Source: Pandoraea cepalis (lineage in GTDB: Bacteria; Pseudomonadota; Gammaproteobacteria; Burkholderiales; Burkholderiaceae). Taken from it: DNA of 64,000 nt. The notes beneath the pieces were generated by a model that saw nothing but the letters and a program-made list of their open reading frames with translations, did not search any database and had not been told where the DNA came from. The position numbers and the translations under genes were made by a program. Positions 25,955 through 35,039 of this stretch are shown here, piece after piece (the stretch's first letter is position 1; every line of letters starts with the position of its first letter). The DNA lies in contig NZ_CABPSL010000021.1 of the NCBI RefSeq assembly GCF_902459665.1, forward strand, positions 20,564 through 84,563, given 5' to 3'.

Positions 25955-26416
25955 CCGAAAATCAAACGCTCGTTCTAATATTATTCACTTCTTACGTTGG
26001 CGACGTATCCACTGCATTCGTGTCGCGCTTCCGTCATTTCCCCGGACAGAAGCTCTGGCCGCGACTGACATCCTGAGTGCCAGTGAATTGCCGCCAATTC
26101 TGGTCTGCGCGTCGAACTCGTTCCCCCTTTTCCCCCTTTTGCGATCCATGGCGTGTCGCGCCACGCGCCTCCGGACCCCGACTGCTCCGCCTTGTCCACC
26201 CCGACAACGGCAGCCGCCCCCGCTCTCCAGCGCAGTGCGCGGCGCACAGCCACCCGCTCATGCCGCCCGACTTCATCACGACTACGACTGATTTTATCGC
26301 ACGCCAACGATGAACTCGTACCGCCAAACATCAAATCACGAATTTATTACGATCACCGATTTAATCTATTAATTGGCCGAATACGTCGCTTGTTCGCGTT
26401 GGTCAATGGGTCCGCT
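25955..26416. other. Intergenic region between two c-di-GMP genes
   Basis: 462 bp without a supportable gene. The part at about 26325-26385 is notably AT-rich for this genome and may be a promoter or a silencer-protein site. Short open frames here have no ribosome sites or coding bias. Confidence 0.4.
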
Positions 26417-28687
26417 TTATTCGCAAATCCCCAAACGCGCGATGACCGAATCAATCTCTTCGATTTCCACCGGACGGGAGAATAGGTAACCCTGTGCGCA
26501 CAGTGGCACGAAATGACGCAGCCAATCCAGTTGCCGCGCATTCTCGACGCCCTCGACAATCAGCTCGATACCCAGCGAACGCGCAATGTTGACGATGTTC
26601 GAAATCATCAGGCAAGAACGTGACGAATCGGGAATCGACTCCACGAACGAGCGATCGACCTTGAGCGTGTCGACAGGAAAACGTGTCAAGTAGGACAACG
26701 ACGAGTATCCGGTACCGAAATCGTCAAGCGCAATGCGCACCCCGGCGCGCTTGAACTGCTTGATCTTCATCTCCACGAGCGCCGGATTCTTGACCATGAC
26801 CGACTCGGTGACTTCCAGCTCAAGTCGATTCGGTTCGACGGCGTACGCCCTCATGAGACGCTCGACCAGCTCGCCAATGTCGCCGCGCCAGAACTGCACC
26901 GACGAGACATTGACGGCCAGTCGCAGCGACGCCATCGGCGTGCCTCGCCATGCCGCCAGTTGACGGCACGCCTGCGTCAGCACGAACTCGCCGATGGCCA
27001 CGATCTGTCCGGTCGTCTCCGCCAGGGTAATGAACTCGCCCGCGCTCAGCACGCCCCGTTCCGGGTGACGCCAGCGAATCAACGCCTCCATGCCGCGCAC
27101 GCAATCGGACTCGAGCGCGACGATGGGTTGATAGGCGAGGAAAAACTCGCCGTTGACCAACGCCTGCTCCATTTGGCGCTCCCACACGACGAGCTGATGC
27201 GCCTGATACGTCATCTGCTGCGTATAGACGCGCACCACGCTCTTGCCGGCCTCCTTCGCGGAGTACATGGCGAGATCGGCCTTCTTGATGAGGTCGGCTT
27301 CGGTTTCCTCCGGTTTGGACCAGAAGGTCACCCCAATACTCGCGTGAAGCGCGAACGACGTGCCGTCCGCCACCATCGGCGACTTGAGGGTGGCGAGCAG
27401 CGTCTCGCCCAGCGGCTCGGCGGCGTCGGTTGCGCCGTTGCCTGTGAGCAGCACCATGAATTCATCGCCGGCAAAGCGCGCCAGCATGGCCTCTGGTGGC
27501 ATGCGCGGGGCAAAGCGCTCGGCCACCTGACGAATGATCTCGTCACCCTGCGTATGACCCAACGTGTCGTTCACGCTCTTGAAATTATCGAGGTCGATGT
27601 GCAGCAGCGCCACCTTGCCGACCTGGTCGGGCACGGACAGCGCACGCCGCAACGCCTCCATGAGCGCATAGCGATTGGGAAGTCCGGTGAGCGCGTCGAA
27701 CGAAATCAGTCGCGTGAGCTGCTGATCCCGTCCGATCAGCCGCTGCATCAGGTAGGCGATGAGCACGAAGAACACGATGAGCGCAACCGACACGAAGGTG
27801 GCCATCGTCAAATAGACCCGCGCGACATGCCGATGCTCGGTCAGCGCTTCATCCAGCGACAGGCCGACCTGAACGGCGAGCGGATAGTCCCGCAGATGGC
27901 GGTATGCCACGATACGTTCGATGCCATCGATGGGATCGCGCTGGATACCGGAACGGCGTTGCGCTGCCGAGAACGGCGGCAGTTCCCCCGTGCCGGCGAT
28001 GGCAACGCCGGCGCCGGTGCTGCGCGCGAGCATGGCATCGTCGTCGGCAATGACGGCGACCTCGCCGTATTGGCCCAGCACAGCGTTCGTGTAGAAATCC
28101 GTGGTGAAGTAGTCTGGCGCCTGCGACACGATCACTACACCGGCGAAGCTACCATCGGGATGATTGAGCCGCCGGGTGAACTGAAGCACCCACTTGCGCG
28201 ACACGCGCCCGAGCACCGGATGACTGATGAACAGGTTGTCGTTCGAGAGTTCCTGATGCACCCGGAAGTGCTCGCGGTCGGCGATGCTGATCCCAACGCC
28301 GCCGGCGATCGTCGTGGCCACGATCTTGCCGTTCGCGTCGGCCAAACTGACCTGCACCATGAAGGGATCTTTGACCGTTCCTTCGGCGAGCGCTTGCTTC
28401 AGATCGAAGTGTCCGTGACGTCGCTCGAATTCGTATTTCACGAAACGCGTCAGTTGATCGACCTGACGGATGGCCCGCAACGTATGCTGCTCGAGTGCGG
28501 TCGTCACGGTCGACGCCGAGGCGGCCGCGTCGCGCAGAATTGCCTGACGCTCGATGGCGATGCGCCATAGCACCGCCGTCCAGACGAGGATCAGAATCAG
28601 GAGACCGAAAATCAGAATCGCGGCGATCGAGCGATGGGGCGTCATCCAACGCCCGTGTCGCGCTCCCGTTGTGCTCGGTTCCGCCAT
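26417..28687 (-). CDS. Membrane GGDEF-EAL protein with periplasmic dCache-like sensor
   Basis: 756-residue inner-membrane protein. TM1 is at about residues 20-43, a periplasmic Cache-like sensor at about 45-285, and TM2 at about 291-313. A GGDEF domain (about 325-485) and an EAL domain (about 495-750) follow. The cyclase motif is AGDEF (406-410) and the RxxD site is lost (PPEA), so synthesis is doubtful. The EAL site is intact (EAL at 534-536, DDFGTGYSS, EGVE), so c-di-GMP hydrolysis is likely. The start at 28687 is preferred over an in-frame ATG at 28726; neither has a strong ribosome site. Confidence 0.92.
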   Translation of the reverse strand: MAEPSTTGARHGRWMTPHRSIAAILIFGLLILILVWTAVLWRIAIERQAILRDAAASASTVTTALEQHTLRAIRQVDQLTRFVKYEFERRHGHFDLKQALAEGTVKDPFMVQVSLADANGKIVATTIAGGVGISIADREHFRVHQELSNDNLFISHPVLGRVSRKWVLQFTRRLNHPDGSFAGVVIVSQAPDYFTTDFYTNAVLGQYGEVAVIADDDAMLARSTGAGVAIAGTGELPPFSAAQRRSGIQRDPIDGIERIVAYRHLRDYPLAVQVGLSLDEALTEHRHVARVYLTMATFVSVALIVFFVLIAYLMQRLIGRDQQLTRLISFDALTGLPNRYALMEALRRALSVPDQVGKVALLHIDLDNFKSVNDTLGHTQGDEIIRQVAERFAPRMPPEAMLARFAGDEFMVLLTGNGATDAAEPLGETLLATLKSPMVADGTSFALHASIGVTFWSKPEETEADLIKKADLAMYSAKEAGKSVVRVYTQQMTYQAHQLVVWERQMEQALVNGEFFLAYQPIVALESDCVRGMEALIRWRHPERGVLSAGEFITLAETTGQIVAIGEFVLTQACRQLAAWRGTPMASLRLAVNVSSVQFWRGDIGELVERLMRAYAVEPNRLELEVTESVMVKNPALVEMKIKQFKRAGVRIALDDFGTGYSSLSYLTRFPVDTLKVDRSFVESIPDSSRSCLMISNIVNIARSLGIELIVEGVENARQLDWLRHFVPLCAQGYLFSRPVEIEEIDSVIARLGICE

Positions 28688-29098
28688 AGGTGGAGATCCT
28701 TTCAGCCTTTGTGCCAAAACGCGCAAAGATCGGTGTTGGCCCGGTCGTCAATAGGATCCAGCGGTCGTCGCCAACGGACGCCATGGTTTCCGGCAAGTGT
28801 AAGGCAATCGCGGCGCCCCCGGAAGTCGTTTGGCGTTTCCGCGTTCCGGCAGGGGGACGGGGTGGGCGCGAACACCGCCCCACCCCACGGCGTGCCATAT
28901 GTCGGATTACGGATATTTCGGCGACCGCCGCACTAGGAGAATCCCGAAGTTCGAGGCACGGTTCGAGGCGCGCCCCAGCAGCCGAATGCCACGGGATGCG
29001 TCACAAGCACTCGCAATCGCGTGGCTTCAGGCATTGACGGCAAAAGCGAAGACAGTGCAAGCGCACTAGGACCGCCACCACCGATGCGTACGCCTTGT
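28688..29098. other. Intergenic region
   Basis: 411 bp with no supportable gene. A GC-rich imperfect hairpin (GGGGTGGGCG against CGCCCCACCCC, about 28858-28885) is present without a T-run. I looked for a tRNA here, as one sits beyond merR in some relatives, and found none. Confidence 0.4.
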
Positions 29099-29485
29099 TC
29101 AGGACTTGAGCAGATCGATGACCGCCTCCAGGCGATGGCGCAAGTCAGCCACGTCGAGGGTCGTCTCGGATTCGGTCAAGGCTGCCGGCTCGCCCGCGTG
29201 CCCCGCAGCCGCCCGGGCGCCACGTGGCGTGTCGGCATCGAGACGGTTACGCGCACCATTGATGGTGAAGCCCTGCTCATAGAGTAACTCCCGGATACGC
29301 CGGATCAACAGGACTTCATGGTGTTGGTAGTACCGTCGATTACCGCGCCGCTTGACGGGGCGCAGTTGCGTGAACTCCTGCTCCCAATAGCGCAGTACAT
29401 GTGGCTTGACGCCACACAGCTCACTCACCTCACCGATGGTGAAGTAACGCTTTGCGGGAATCGGCGGCAAGGCAACGTGATCCAT
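29099..29485 (-). CDS. MerR-family transcriptional regulator
   Basis: 128-residue regulator with an N-terminal MerR winged helix at about residues 13-82 (YFTIGEVSELCGVKPHVLRYWEQEF ... NRRYYQHHEVLLIRRIRELL). A short helical C-terminus that may dimerise follows. It lacks metal-binding cysteines in the C-terminal part, so it is not a typical metal sensor. A MerR gene directly after ihfA is a conserved arrangement in beta- and gammaproteobacteria, of unknown purpose. A terminator-like hairpin separates it from ihfA. Confidence 0.9.
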   Translation of the reverse strand: MDHVALPPIPAKRYFTIGEVSELCGVKPHVLRYWEQEFTQLRPVKRRGNRRYYQHHEVLLIRRIRELLYEQGFTINGARNRLDADTPRGARAAAGHAGEPAALTESETTLDVADLRHRLEAVIDLLKS

Positions 29486-29526
29486 CGCGGCGTTAGCGGA
29501 ATGGGACGACGGTTAAACAGCGGAGG

Positions 29527-29560
29527 AAAAACCAACGGCCGCCACAGAAAGCGGCGGCCG
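29527..29560 (-). terminator. Terminator after ihfA
   Basis: On the minus strand, CGGCCGCC and GGCGGCCG (plus-strand positions 29553-29560 and 29536-29543) form an 8-bp stem with a 9-nt loop, followed by TTGG and a run of five T. It starts 4 bp after the ihfA stop. Confidence 0.65.
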
Positions 29561-29564
29561 GGAA

Positions 29565-29957
29565 TCACTTGCCCAGCACGCCTGATTCCACCATCGACTT
29601 GAGTTTCTGGCTGGCGTGGAAGGTCACCACCCGACGCGCGGCAATCGGAATCGCCTGGCCGGTTTTCGGATTGCGGCCGGGTCGTTGCGGTTTGTCGCGC
29701 AACTGGAAATTGCCGAAGCCGGAGAGCTTGACGCTGTCGCCAGACTCAAGCGCATCGCGGATCGATTCGAAGAAGGCCTCGACCATATCCTTCGCTTCGC
29801 GCTTGTTCAGACCGACTTGCTCGAACAGCAACTCGGCCAGTTCGGCCTTGGTCAGCGTCGGCGCTTCGGTCGAGACGTCGTTCGTGTCGCTGCGACCCAG
29901 CGCGATGCGCTGCGCCGCGAGCATGGCTTCAAATTCACCAGGATTCATTTCGTTCAT
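29565..29957 (-). CDS. ihfA: Integration host factor subunit alpha
   Basis: 130-residue DNA-bending protein that acts with IhfB. The core (residues about 34-130, [20 protein letters not shown] onward) includes the DNA-binding arm [20 protein letters not shown] with the intercalating Pro. A 30-residue N-terminal extension ([20 protein letters not shown] ...) is longer than the usual form of about 100 residues, as in other Burkholderiaceae. The start is 29957; an ATG 9 bases downstream is equally possible. It lies 62 bp after pheT in the translation operon. Confidence 0.95.
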   Translation of the reverse strand: MNEMNPGEFEAMLAAQRIALGRSDTNDVSTEAPTLTKAELAELLFEQVGLNKREAKDMVEAFFESIRDALESGDSVKLSGFGNFQLRDKPQRPGRNPKTGQAIPIAARRVVTFHASQKLKSMVESGVLGK

Positions 29958-30019
29958 ACGTCCCACGCGATGGCGATGACAGTGCGATAACCAACTCGCA
30001 AGCGGATGTTGACTGAGTT

Positions 30020-32458
30020 TCAGGCGCGCAAACGTGCGCCGAACCCTTCTACCCGTTGTACCAGTGCGTTGATGGCGCCCTGGACCGTCTCGTCTTGCAA
30101 CGTACCCGAGGGGTCCTGCAGAGTAACACGAAACGCCACGCTTTTGTCCTGAGCCCCCAGCGAGCCCGAGGCTGCACCGGCCTTCGGACGGAACTCGTCG
30201 AACAGGCGAACCGATTGCACGACGCTGCATGCCGGATCGTCGTGACGCGCCGCCAGCATGGCGTCGATCAGCCCTTGCACCGGCTGCGCCTGATCCACCA
30301 CCAGCGCGATGTCGCGCGTGACCGGCGGGAACTTCGAGATGTCCTCGTAGCTCGCGACGTCGCGCACCAGCAGCGCTTCCGCCTCGATCTCGAACAACAC
30401 CGGCGCGTGCGGCAGGTCGTACTTCTGTTGCCAGCGCGGATGCAGCTCGCCGATGATGCCGACACGCTTGCCATCGACTTCGATCGCCGCGCTGCGTCCC
30501 GGGTGCAACGCCGGGTGTTCGGCCTTCACGAAGCGTGCCGTGCGCGGGGACAACAGTGCTTCGAGATCGCCCTTCACGTCGAAGAAATCGACCTGACGCG
30601 TTGCCGCGCCCCATTGCTCGTCGAGCACCGGGCCATAGGCCAGCGCCGCGACCGTGAGCGGCTGACGGTAACCGCCAACGCTCAGCTCGCCCGAGGCGAC
30701 CGTATTGTCGCGATGGTAGGTGCGGCCAATTTCGAATACGCGTACACGCGACGCCTTGCGATTCAGGTTGTAGCGCGTGCTCGCGATCAGGCTGCCGATA
30801 AGCGTCGAGCGCATCACCGCCAGGTGGCTGGCGATCGGATTGAGCAGCTTGATCGGGTGATCGTTGCCGGCGAAATCGGCTTCCCACTCCACGTCGACGA
30901 AGCTGAAGCCAACCGTCTCGTGATAATCGCGCGCCGCCACGGCGTGACGCAACGCGTGTTGCGAGCGGCGGCCTTCCTGCGTCGGGCGCATTTCGCTTGC
31001 GGCGACCGGCGGATTGGCCGGAATGCGATCGAAACCGTAGATACGTGCAATCTCTTCGATCAGATCTTCTTCGATTTCGATGTCGAATCGATACGACGGC
31101 GGCGTGACGCTGAACACGCCATTCTGCAAGGTAAACGGCAGACCCAGGCGCGTGAAGATCGCGCTCATCTCCGCCTCGGAAACCGGCACGCCCAGAATCT
31201 TGATGGCACGCGCGACACGCAGGGTCACGGGCCGACGCTCGGGCAACTGTGCGATCTGGTCTTCAAGCGGACCGGCCTGGCCGCCGCAGATGTCCAGCAC
31301 CAGTTGCGTGGCCCGCTCGAGGGCCCGCCCATTGCCGGCGAAGTCGACGCCGCGCTCGAAGCGGTGCGAGGCATCGCTTGTGAAGTTGTACTTGCGTGCC
31401 CGGCCCTGAATCGCCTGCGGAAAGAAGAACGCGCCTTCGAGGAAGATGTTTTGCGTGTCCAGACCCGCCTTGGTCGAGTCGCCGCCCATGATGCCGGCGA
31501 GCCCGATCGGACCGCTGGCGTCGGTGATGGCGAGCACGTTCTCGTCGAGCGTGACGGTCTGTTCGTTGAGCAGCTTGAGCGTTTCGCCCGCCCGCCCGAA
31601 GCGCACGTCGATCCCCCCTTGCAGGCGGTTCAGGTCGTAGACGTGCAGCGGCTGGCCCAATTCGAGCATCACGTAGTTGGTGATGTCGACCAGCGCGGAG
31701 ATGCTGCGCTGACCGGCGCGCTCAAGGCGCTCGACCATCCAGCGCGGCGACGCTGCGGCAGCGTTCACATTGCGGATGATTCGGCCGCCGAAGCGCCCGC
31801 AACCTTCCGGCGAGCTGATACGCACCGGCAGCGTGTCGGCGATCGTCGCAGGCTGAGCGCCCTGCCCCGGCAAGTCCTTGAGCGGCGCGCCGGTGATGGC
31901 GGCCACTTCGCGGGCGATGCCCAGCAGCGACAGGCAATCCGCTTTGTTCGGCGTGAGCTTGACGACGAACACGGTGTCGTCGAGATCGAGATACTCGCGA
32001 ATGCTCATACCGACCGGTGCATCGTCCGGCAGGATCATCAGACCGCCATGGTCTTCCGAGAGCTTCAGTTCGCGCGCCGAGCACAGCATGCCGAAACTCT
32101 GCACGCCGCGCAGCTTGCCGATCTTGATCTGGAACGGAGCGCCGCCGGCCTCGGCCGGGGGCAATGCCGCACCCACGGTCGCGCACGGCACCTTGATGCC
32201 CGGCGCCACGTTGGGGGCGCCACACACGATGGTGAGCGTCTCGCCGGTACCGGCGTCGACCTGGCAGACGTTCAGACGGTCAGCGTCCGGATGCCGGGCG
32301 ACGTCGAGCACCTTGGCCACGACCACACCGGTAAACGGCGGGGCGACCGGGTCGGTTTCCTCGACTTCGAGCCCGGACATCGTCAGGGCATGCGCCAACG
32401 CGTCCGTCGACAAATCCGGGTCGACCAGGGTACGCAGCCACGATTCAGAGAATTGCAT
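30020..32458 (-). CDS. pheT: Phenylalanyl-tRNA synthetase beta subunit
   Basis: 812-residue beta chain of the alpha2beta2 enzyme that charges tRNA-Phe. Domains in order: tRNA-binding OB fold (about 40-150, [20 protein letters not shown]), B3/4 editing domain (about 210-400), B5 (about 405-480), the inactive catalytic-like core, and the C-terminal FDX-ACB anticodon-binding domain (about 715-810, [15 protein letters not shown]). Length is normal. It follows pheS by 86 bp. The strong open frame on the opposite strand is a codon-bias shadow. Confidence 0.97.
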   Translation of the reverse strand: MQFSESWLRTLVDPDLSTDALAHALTMSGLEVEETDPVAPPFTGVVVAKVLDVARHPDADRLNVCQVDAGTGETLTIVCGAPNVAPGIKVPCATVGAALPPAEAGGAPFQIKIGKLRGVQSFGMLCSARELKLSEDHGGLMILPDDAPVGMSIREYLDLDDTVFVVKLTPNKADCLSLLGIAREVAAITGAPLKDLPGQGAQPATIADTLPVRISSPEGCGRFGGRIIRNVNAAAASPRWMVERLERAGQRSISALVDITNYVMLELGQPLHVYDLNRLQGGIDVRFGRAGETLKLLNEQTVTLDENVLAITDASGPIGLAGIMGGDSTKAGLDTQNIFLEGAFFFPQAIQGRARKYNFTSDASHRFERGVDFAGNGRALERATQLVLDICGGQAGPLEDQIAQLPERRPVTLRVARAIKILGVPVSEAEMSAIFTRLGLPFTLQNGVFSVTPPSYRFDIEIEEDLIEEIARIYGFDRIPANPPVAASEMRPTQEGRRSQHALRHAVAARDYHETVGFSFVDVEWEADFAGNDHPIKLLNPIASHLAVMRSTLIGSLIASTRYNLNRKASRVRVFEIGRTYHRDNTVASGELSVGGYRQPLTVAALAYGPVLDEQWGAATRQVDFFDVKGDLEALLSPRTARFVKAEHPALHPGRSAAIEVDGKRVGIIGELHPRWQQKYDLPHAPVLFEIEAEALLVRDVASYEDISKFPPVTRDIALVVDQAQPVQGLIDAMLAARHDDPACSVVQSVRLFDEFRPKAGAASGSLGAQDKSVAFRVTLQDPSGTLQDETVQGAINALVQRVEGFGARLRA

Positions 32459-32544
32459 GGATCAGTTCGCTCGCAGTTAAGTCTTCACTTCCGAGAGCCC
32501 GGCGGCAGCGGCTTCGCGCGCCCGTCCGGGGCCGTCGGCATCGA

Positions 32545-33558
32545 TTACATGAATTGGCGCAGGAAGCGCAGGTCGTTCTCGTAGAACAGTCGCAGATCCT
32601 GCACGCCGTAGCGCAGCATCGTCAGACGCTCCAGACCCGAACCGAACGCGAAGCCGATATAACGCTCCGGGTCGAGTCCCATGTTGCGCACGACCGTCGG
32701 ATGCACTTGCCCGGACCCCGAGATTTCCAGCCACTTGCCGGCGTTCTTGCCCGTCTCGAACTGCATGTCGATTTCAGCGGACGGCTCGGTGAACGGGAAA
32801 TACGACGGGCGGAAACGCACCTGAATGTCGTCGCGTTCGAAGAACTTGCGCAGGAAATCGGTGTACACCCCCTTCAGGTCGGCGAAGCTGATGTCTTCGG
32901 CAATCCACAGGCCCTCGACCTGATGAAACATCGGCGAGTGCGTGGCATCCGAATCCACGCGATACGTGCGGCCCGGCGCGATCACCTTGATCGGCGGCTT
33001 GTTCATGCGCGCGTAACGCACCTGCATCGGGCTCGTGTGCGTGCGCAGCAGCAGCGGCTTGCCGGCGTCGTCGTTCCCTTCGATGTAGAACGTGTCTTGC
33101 ATCGAGCGGGCGGGGTGGTTCTCCGGGCTGTTCAGTGCCGTGAAGTTGAACCAGTCAGTTTCGATTTCGGGGCCGTCGGCCACGTCGAAACCAATGGAAC
33201 GGAAAATCTGTTCAACGCGCTCCCAGGTGGTGAGCACGGGGTGCAGGCTGCCAGCGCCCAGGCCTCGGCCGGGCAGCGTGACGTCGACGGCCTCGGCCGA
33301 CAAGCGCGCGTCGAGCAGCGCGTCGGCCATGGCCTGGCGGCGCGCCTGCAGGGCGCCTTCGATCTGTTGCTTGGCCGCGTTGATCCGTGCGCCTTCATGC
33401 TTGCGCGCGTCGGGATCAAGCTTGCCGAGGCCCTTGAGCAACTCGGTCAGTTGGCCAGTCTTGCCGAGAAAGCGGGCTTTCTCGTTTTCCAGCGCGGCGG
33501 CGTCGGGAGCGGCGGCGAACGCACGCTGCGCTTCGCTGACGATAAGTTCCAGATCCAT
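32545..33558 (-). CDS. pheS: Phenylalanyl-tRNA synthetase alpha subunit
   Basis: 337-residue catalytic subunit. An N-terminal coiled-coil (about 1-90) is followed by the class II aminoacyl-tRNA synthetase core with [12 protein letters not shown] (motif 1-2 region), [15 protein letters not shown] and the motif 3 block [14 protein letters not shown] near the C-terminus. The ATG at 33558 has only a weak ribosome site. A terminator-like hairpin lies between rplT and this gene, so it may be attenuated or have its own promoter. Confidence 0.97.
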   Translation of the reverse strand: MDLELIVSEAQRAFAAAPDAAALENEKARFLGKTGQLTELLKGLGKLDPDARKHEGARINAAKQQIEGALQARRQAMADALLDARLSAEAVDVTLPGRGLGAGSLHPVLTTWERVEQIFRSIGFDVADGPEIETDWFNFTALNSPENHPARSMQDTFYIEGNDDAGKPLLLRTHTSPMQVRYARMNKPPIKVIAPGRTYRVDSDATHSPMFHQVEGLWIAEDISFADLKGVYTDFLRKFFERDDIQVRFRPSYFPFTEPSAEIDMQFETGKNAGKWLEISGSGQVHPTVVRNMGLDPERYIGFAFGSGLERLTMLRYGVQDLRLFYENDLRFLRQFM

Positions 33559-33630
33559 ATGCTACAGACTCAAGTTAGGCGGTCGGAATGGCCGCAGATG
33601 CCAGCGAAAAAACCAGCGAAAAGGCATGCG

Positions 33631-33662
33631 AAAAACAAAAGGGGGCTCCGATGAGAGCCCCC
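33631..33662 (-). terminator. Terminator or attenuator between rplT and pheS
   Basis: On the minus strand GGGGGCTC and GAGCCCCC (plus positions 33655-33662 and 33641-33648) form an 8-bp stem with a 6-nt loop, followed by TTTTGTTTTT. It lies between the rplT stop and pheS start. No Phe-rich leader peptide is visible before it; a second small hairpin (GCGCGC arms, about 33676-33693) precedes it. Confidence 0.7.
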
Positions 33663-33709
33663 TCCTGGCGAATGGCGCGCGGTAAAGCGCGCGATACGCT
33701 AACTACAGC

Positions 33710-34069
33710 TTAGGCTGCGACGGCGGCTTTCACCTGGGCGACAATCGCGGCAAACGCCGGCTTGTCGTTGATGGCCATGTCGGACAGCACCTTGCGGTCG
33801 AGTTCGATCGAGGCCTTTTTCAGACCAGCGATGAACACGCTGTAGGTCATACCGTGCTGACGCACACCTGCATTGATACGCGCAATCCACAAGGCGCGGA
33901 ACACGCGCTTCTTGTTACGGCGATCGCGATAGGCGTACTGCCCAGCGCGCATGACCGCTTGCTTGGCGATGCGGAAGACGTTATTGCGGCGGCCGCGGAA
34001 ACCCTTGGCAGCAGCGATGACTTTCTTATGGCGGGCCCGTGCGGTGACCCCACGTTTGACTCGAGGCAT
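33710..34069 (-). CDS. rplT: 50S ribosomal protein L20
   Basis: 119-residue rRNA-binding protein needed early in 50S assembly. The basic N-terminal extension ([20 protein letters not shown]) and the globular domain ([24 protein letters not shown] region) are normal in length and sequence. It lies 25 bp after rpmI. In enterobacteria L20 represses rpmI-rplT translation by binding the mRNA upstream; the 22-nt palindrome after infC is a candidate site here. Confidence 0.98.
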   Translation of the reverse strand: MPRVKRGVTARARHKKVIAAAKGFRGRRNNVFRIAKQAVMRAGQYAYRDRRNKKRVFRALWIARINAGVRQHGMTYSVFIAGLKKASIELDRKVLSDMAINDKPAFAAIVAQVKAAVAA

Positions 34070-34094
34070 GTTTCTCTCCTATCTAAGTCGGGGT

Positions 34095-34292
34095 TTAAGC
34101 GAAGGGCAGCATTGCGCGTACGGAGTTCAGATCAGACTCATGAACGCCGACGGCACCGCGCAGGTGACGCTTATTCTTGGTGGTCTTCTTCGTCAAAATG
34201 TGACGCTTGAAAGCCTGACCACGCTTAACGGTACCGCCAGGACGCACGCGAAAGCGCTTCTTGGCACCGCTCTTGGTTTTCATCTTAGGCAT
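34095..34292 (-). CDS. rpmI: 50S ribosomal protein L35
   Basis: 65-residue very basic ribosomal protein starting [20 protein letters not shown] and ending SVRAMLPFA. The start at 34292 matches the family; the open frame upstream to 34388 is not conserved. It lies between infC and rplT in the standard order and is separated from infC by 176 bp containing a strong palindrome. Confidence 0.97.
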   Translation of the reverse strand: MPKMKTKSGAKKRFRVRPGGTVKRGQAFKRHILTKKTTKNKRHLRGAVGVHESDLNSVRAMLPFA

Positions 34293-34440
34293 GAAAAACT
34301 CCGAGTTTTTAACATGATCACAGGTGTGACGCCAAAATCGCGCCCCTTGTAGAACCCGAGACCACTTGTATTCAGGGTCAGACAGCACCCTGCATCACTG
34401 CCATGGCCTTGCGGGCCACGGCGGCAATTCCTTGCAGCCC

Positions 34441-34462
34441 GGCGGTATCGATCGATACCGCC
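34441..34462 (-). promoter_or_regulatory. 22-bp perfect palindrome after infC
   Basis: GGCGGTATCGA followed by its exact reverse complement, 6 bp after the infC stop codon. In RNA it would form a 9-bp hairpin with a GATC loop. There is no T-run after it, so it is not an intrinsic terminator. It may stabilise mRNA, be a processing site, or take part in L20 control of rpmI-rplT. Confidence 0.55.
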
Positions 34463-34468
34463 ACGGCG

Positions 34469-34987
34469 TTACTTCTTTTTCGGCGCGATGACCATGATCA
34501 TCTGACGGCCTTCCATCTTCGGCATCTGTTCCGGCTGGCCGACCTCTTCGAGATCGGACTTCAGACGTTCCAGCATACGCGCGCCGATTTCCTGGTGAGC
34601 CATCTCACGGCCGCGGAAACGCAGCGTGATCTTGGTCTTGTCGCCTTCTTCGAGGAACCGCTTCAAATTGCGCAACTTGACGTTGTAGTCGCCGTCGTCG
34701 GTGCCAGGCCGGAATTTGACTTCCTTGATCTGAACAACCTTCTGCTTCAGCTTGTTCTCGTGCGCTTTCTTCTGTTCCTGATACTTGAACTTGCCATAGT
34801 CCATCAGGCGGCACACCGGCGGCTGCGCCTGCGGCGCGATTTCCACCAGATCGACGTCGGCCTCTTCGGACAGACGGAAAGCCTCGGCGAGTTTCAAGAT
34901 GCCGAGCTGTTCCCCGTCGACCCCGGTTAGACGCACTTCAGGCGCAGTGATTTCGCCATTGATGCGATGCGCTTTATCGGTAGCGAT
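34469..34987 (-). CDS. infC: Translation initiation factor IF-3, ATC start codon
   Basis: 172-residue initiation factor that prevents 30S-50S joining and checks start codons. N-terminal domain [19 protein letters not shown] onward (1-80) and C-terminal 30S-binding domain (85-172, [20 protein letters not shown]) are complete. No ATG or GTG lies at the family start; the conserved first residues follow ATC at 34987, with AGGAT 6 bases upstream. A rare AUU/AUC start is the known basis of IF-3 autorepression. The longer frame from an upstream ATG (35089) would run into thrS. Confidence 0.95.
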   Translation of the reverse strand: MATDKAHRINGEITAPEVRLTGVDGEQLGILKLAEAFRLSEEADVDLVEIAPQAQPPVCRLMDYGKFKYQEQKKAHENKLKQKVVQIKEVKFRPGTDDGDYNVKLRNLKRFLEEGDKTKITLRFRGREMAHQEIGARMLERLKSDLEEVGQPEQMPKMEGRQMIMVIAPKKK

Positions 34988-35039
34988 GTTGCTTATCCTC
35001 GAAAAAAACAAAAAATTTAGCCGCGCGGTCCGACAGGCG

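Noticed and set aside
28688..29098. Expected tRNA beyond merR
   Set aside because: No cloverleaf sequence or T-arm/CCA pattern found.
29958..30887. Long upstream extension of the ihfA frame
   Set aside because: It runs through pheT in another phase; the conserved IHF start is at 29957.
30056..32584. 842-codon plus-strand open frame
   Set aside because: Runs opposite pheT; produced by codon bias. The protein has no domain and is Arg/Gln/His-rich.
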